Shown piece by piece: positions 20,241-23,024 of a stretch of 23,024 bases of DNA. How positions within the stretch are numbered: the first letter of the stretch is position 1; every line of letters begins with the position of its first letter. The notes below the pieces were generated by a model, which saw nothing but the letters and a program-made list of their open reading frames with translations, did not search any database and was not told where the DNA came from. The position numbers were made by a program, and so were the translations under genes. The DNA is from NS-11 sp036505795 (GTDB lineage: Bacteria > Nitrospirota > Nitrospiria > Nitrospirales > NS-4). Location: contig DASXSU010000109.1 in assembly GCA_036505795.1 (NCBI GenBank), positions 1 to 23,024 on the forward strand, read 5' to 3'.

Positions 20241-22742
20241 ATGGCGACTAAGGAGCCCATGCCCGAGGGGGAACCCAGCCCCGACCGGGAGTCCGAGGCC
20301 GGAAAGCCCTCGCCTGACGCGTACGGCGCGGAGCAGATCAAGGTCCTGGAAGGACTCGACGCCGTCCGGAAACGCCCGGCGATGTATATCGGCAGCACCG
20401 GCGTGGACGGGTTGCATCACCTCGTTTACGAGGTGGTAGACAACAGCGTCGATGAGCACATGGCAGGTTTCGGCGAGGCGATCGAGACGACCATTCACCT
20501 CGATGGCAGCGTCACCGTCATCGACAACGGCCGGGGTATTCCAACCGGCATGCATCCCACCCAAAAGAAATCGGCGGCGGAAGTCGCCTTGACCATGCTC
20601 CACGCGGGCGGCAAGTTCGAGCAGGGAGCCTATACGGTGTCGGGAGGCCTGCACGGCGTCGGCATTTCGGTCGTCAACGCGCTTTCGGAATGGCTGGAAC
20701 TTGAAATCTGGCAGGAAGGGCAGGTCTTTGAACAGCGGTACGAGCGCGGCAAGGCCGTCGCACCGCTTAAGGTAACCGGCAAGACAAAGAAGCGCGGCAC
20801 GAAGGTCACCTTCAAACCGGACATGCAGGTGTTCGAGGTACTCGACTTCAGTTTTGACGTGCTCGCCCAGCGGCTTCGGGAGTTGGCCTTTCTAAATAAA
20901 GGCCTCGCAATCTCGCTATCGGACGAGCGTCGCGAAAAAGAGGAGGTGTTTCGCTACAAGGGCGGAATCGTCTCCTTCGTGGAGCATCTGAACGAGGCCA
21001 AGACCCCGCTCCACAAACCGATCTTCATCGCCGTTCAGAAATCCGACATGATGCTCGAGGTGGCGCTCCAATACAACGACGCGTATGCCGAGAACATTTT
21101 CTCGTTTGCGAACAACATTAATACGCGGGAAGGCGGCACGCACTTGGTGGGTTTCAAGGCGGCGCTGACCCGCACCATCAATAATTACGCGAACGCGAAC
21201 GATCTACTCAAGAAGGAGACCGAGTCGCTGACGGGCGAGGATGTCCGCGAAGGCATCACCGCGGTGATCAGCATCAAGCTGCGGCAGCCCCAATTTGAAG
21301 GCCAGACGAAGGCTAAGCTTGGCAACAGCGAGGTGAAGGGCATCGTCGAGGCAGCCGTGAACGAGGCGCTCGGAGCCTATCTTGAAGAGAACCCTCCCAT
21401 CGCCCGCAAGATCGTCGGAAAGTGCCTCGATGCGTCGCGAGCGCGTGAGGCTGCGCGCAAGGCGAAAGAACTCATTCGCCGAAAAAGCGCCCTGGATGCC
21501 GGTTCTCTCCCGGGGAAGCTTGCCGATTGTTCGGAGAAAGACCCTGCCCACAGCGAGCTGTTCATCGTGGAAGGAGACTCGGCCGGGGGCTCGGCCAAGC
21601 AGGGACGTGATCGCCGCTTCCAGGCCATATTGCCGTTAAAGGGGAAAATCCTGAATGTCGAGCGGGCGCGTTTCGATAAGATGCTCAACAGCGAGGAGAT
21701 CCGGACTTTGATTCAAGCGATCGGCACCGGCATCGGCCGGCCCCGAGAGGATGGGGAGAAGAGCAAGGATGATTTCGACATCAGCCGTGCCCGCTACCAC
21801 AAGATCTTATTAATGACGGACGCCGATGTCGACGGAAGCCACATCCGCACGCTTTTGCTGACCTTTTTTTACCGCCAGATGCCGGAGCTGATCGATCGGG
21901 GCTATATCTACATTGCTCAGCCTCCGTTGTTTCGGGTGAAGAAAGCCAAGGCCGAACGATACTTAAAAGACGACAGCGCGCTCAACGATTACCTTGCGGA
22001 CCTCGCGGTCGAGGCGGTCGAAGTCTACGTCGAGAGCGGGCAGGCCTATGTGACCGGCCGCCGCCTTCTGCCGATCCTGAAAAAGATTATCGCCTTCGAA
22101 AACCTGCTGCCGCGCTTTGCGAAGAAGCAGCATGAGGCCGGCATTTTGCGGGCGTTTGTGGATGAACCGAGCATGGATCGAGACCTCCTCAAGAATCTCG
22201 CCGCGCTCAAAAAGGTGGTGGCGAACGCCAAGAAGAGCCTGGAGATTTTCTATCCGGGTGCGATGATCGCCCTTGAGATCGCCAGAGACGAAGAGCACGA
22301 GTCCAATAAGATCGTCTGCCGAATTCAGACCAACGGGGTCGGTCACACCCTTGATGTTACCCACGATCTGGTCGGCTCGGCCGATTTTCGTGAGCTGCAG
22401 AAGTGGTCGCCGTCGGCGATCGGGCTAGGCCGAGCGCCCTATAAGATCAAGGCCGGCGAGGACGAGACGTCGTATCCCGGCACAGCCCAATTGTTGAAGG
22501 CGATCTTTGAGATCGGCAAACATGGGCTCACGATTCAGCGGTACAAAGGCTTGGGAGAAATGAATCCCACGCAGCTCTGGGAAACGACGATGAATCCGGA
22601 GACGCGCCTCTTGTTGAAGGTGAAGCTTGAGGACATCGCCGGCGTGGAGGACATCTTCTCCACCCTCATGGGCGATGAAGTAGAGCCGCGCCGTAACTTC
22701 ATCCAGCAACACGCGCTCGAGGTGAGAAACCTCGATGTGTAG
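20241..22742 (+). CDS. gyrB: DNA gyrase subunit B
   Basis: An 833-aa ATPase/TOPRIM subunit of gyrase, which with GyrA introduces negative supercoils. The GHKL ATPase part has VVDNSVDEH, IDNGRGIP and GGLHGVGISVVNALS; the transducer domain follows. TOPRIM has EGDSAGGSAKQGRDR (from residue 444) and TDADVDGSHI, and the C-terminus QRYKGLGEMNP. Between TOPRIM and the tail there is an insertion of about 160 residues (around 560-720), as in E. coli and other Gram-negative GyrB; Gram-positive types (about 640 aa) lack it. The ATG at 20241 follows AGGAG by 10 nt; an upstream in-frame extension from 20190 would overlap dnaN. The N-terminus has a Pro/Glu-rich extension of about 28 residues before YGAEQIKVLEGLDAVRKRPAMYIG. 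Confidence 0.97.
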   Translation: MATKEPMPEGEPSPDRESEAGKPSPDAYGAEQIKVLEGLDAVRKRPAMYIGSTGVDGLHHLVYEVVDNSVDEHMAGFGEAIETTIHLDGSVTVIDNGRGIPTGMHPTQKKSAAEVALTMLHAGGKFEQGAYTVSGGLHGVGISVVNALSEWLELEIWQEGQVFEQRYERGKAVAPLKVTGKTKKRGTKVTFKPDMQVFEVLDFSFDVLAQRLRELAFLNKGLAISLSDERREKEEVFRYKGGIVSFVEHLNEAKTPLHKPIFIAVQKSDMMLEVALQYNDAYAENIFSFANNINTREGGTHLVGFKAALTRTINNYANANDLLKKETESLTGEDVREGITAVISIKLRQPQFEGQTKAKLGNSEVKGIVEAAVNEALGAYLEENPPIARKIVGKCLDASRAREAARKAKELIRRKSALDAGSLPGKLADCSEKDPAHSELFIVEGDSAGGSAKQGRDRRFQAILPLKGKILNVERARFDKMLNSEEIRTLIQAIGTGIGRPREDGEKSKDDFDISRARYHKILLMTDADVDGSHIRTLLLTFFYRQMPELIDRGYIYIAQPPLFRVKKAKAERYLKDDSALNDYLADLAVEAVEVYVESGQAYVTGRRLLPILKKIIAFENLLPRFAKKQHEAGILRAFVDEPSMDRDLLKNLAALKKVVANAKKSLEIFYPGAMIALEIARDEEHESNKIVCRIQTNGVGHTLDVTHDLVGSADFRELQKWSPSAIGLGRAPYKIKAGEDETSYPGTAQLLKAIFEIGKHGLTIQRYKGLGEMNPTQLWETTMNPETRLLLKVKLEDIAGVEDIFSTLMGDEVEPRRNFIQQHALEVRNLDV

Positions 22743-22790
22743 CCCGCGGGTCCTGTCGTCGAACGGGCCTTCATGTCACCCTCCCTCCCT

Positions 22791-22812
22791 GGAATCTGCC
22801 AAGACAGATTCC
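22791..22812. repeat. Perfect 8-bp inverted repeat downstream of gyrB
   Basis: GGAATCTG and CAGATTCC face each other around 6 nt. No T-run follows, so it is at most a weak or factor-dependent transcript end. Confidence 0.5.
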
Positions 22813-22947
22813 CCTTCCCCCGCCGCGCGGAGCGGGGCTGCCTCTAACGCGGCCGTGGAGGAGCGCCCTTTCCGCCATCGTCCATTATCCGAGGGCACGC
22901 CGATCGGGAGCCCACACGCCGAAGATGTGTGGACGAAGCGGGTGGCG

Positions 22948-23024
22948 TCGAACGGGCGCCCGAACGGTGCGCAGCGCGACTTGCTTGCTTCTGAGCGGAG
23001 CGCGAGCACGTTCGGGCTGTTCGA
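22948..23024. repeat. Large imperfect palindrome at the window end
   Basis: The arm from 22948 (TCGAACGGGC, then GCCCGAACGGTGC) is repeated in inverse at the end of the window (GCACGTTCGGGC, then TGTTCGA) with a small insertion in the left arm. The core is TTGCTTGCTTCTGAGCG-like. It may continue beyond the window. It is REP-like in build and distinct from the other elements. Confidence 0.6.

Larger units (their letters stand above)
22743..23024. other. Non-coding stretch downstream of gyrB
   Basis: No convincing gene was found on either strand; a reverse-strand frame at 22776-23009 has biased, low-complexity composition and no family resemblance. The stretch holds an 8-bp perfect hairpin (22791-22812), two copies of GTCGAACGGGC (22758-22768, 22947-22957) and a large palindrome running to the window end. 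Confidence 0.6.

Noticed and set aside
19848..20654. A 268-codon reverse-strand frame across dnaN and gyrB.
   Set aside because: Antisense to two universally conserved genes; long shadow frames are common in GC-rich DNA.
22776..23009. A 77-codon reverse-strand reading frame downstream of gyrB.
   Set aside because: Low-complexity Arg/Ala/Ser-rich translation, overlaps a palindromic repeat, no Shine-Dalgarno, no family resemblance.

Overview
The window looks like the replication-origin region of a GC-rich, Gram-negative (diderm) bacterial chromosome. The right third carries dnaA-dnaN-gyrB in the usual origin order. The DnaA-box-like sequences before dnaA, the lipoprotein, the several Sec-exported proteins and the long E. 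coli-type insertion in GyrB all fit a diderm. The gene mix (Der, a SagB-type nitroreductase, secreted beta-propellers, a cupredoxin, a DsrE/F/H-like trio beside dnaA) is compatible with Nitrospirota (Nitrospira-like), but that placement is an impression, not a proof.

Layout. 1-579 is the 3' end of a SagB-type nitroreductase gene; it converges on a YrfG-like HAD nucleotidase. Divergent from the HAD gene is der, followed by a cupredoxin in ATGA overlap. A strong promoter (TTGACA-N18-TATGAT) and a long leader precede a secreted 434-aa propeller-like protein, closed by a perfect-stem terminator and a palindromic REP-like element. From 4789 to 6430 there is a four-gene operon: unknown helical protein, zincin-like metallopeptidase, single-span membrane protein, lipoprotein. 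Then come a PGPGW-type membrane protein and, convergent, a gamma carbonic anhydrase/DUF488 pair. A secreted Kelch protein and a secreted unknown protein form the next forward pair. From 13052 down to 10379 there is a tightly overlapping four-gene reverse-strand operon: SDR oxidoreductase, YqhA-family membrane protein, secreted unknown, small membrane protein. Then cbpA-like and marC-like genes overlap, hisS starts just behind marC, an AT-rich island leads into three DsrE/DsrF/DsrH (TusDCB)-like genes, and dnaA, dnaN and gyrB finish the window.

Most of the content is ordinary housekeeping. The features that stand out are: (1) at least six genes carry a -10-like hexamer only 6-8 nt before the ATG and no Shine-Dalgarno, three with a -35 at exactly 17 bp, which suggests common leaderless transcription; (2) four different palindromic repeat elements in intergenic gaps, two of which share a 17-bp arm 8.5 kb apart; (3) a Tus/Dsr-like sulfur-relay trio next to the origin behind a 27% GC island; (4) several conserved-looking but unassigned exported or membrane proteins in tight operons. 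I found no mobile-element gene, CRISPR array, tRNA, rRNA or defence system in the window. No gap between genes exceeds 300 bases.
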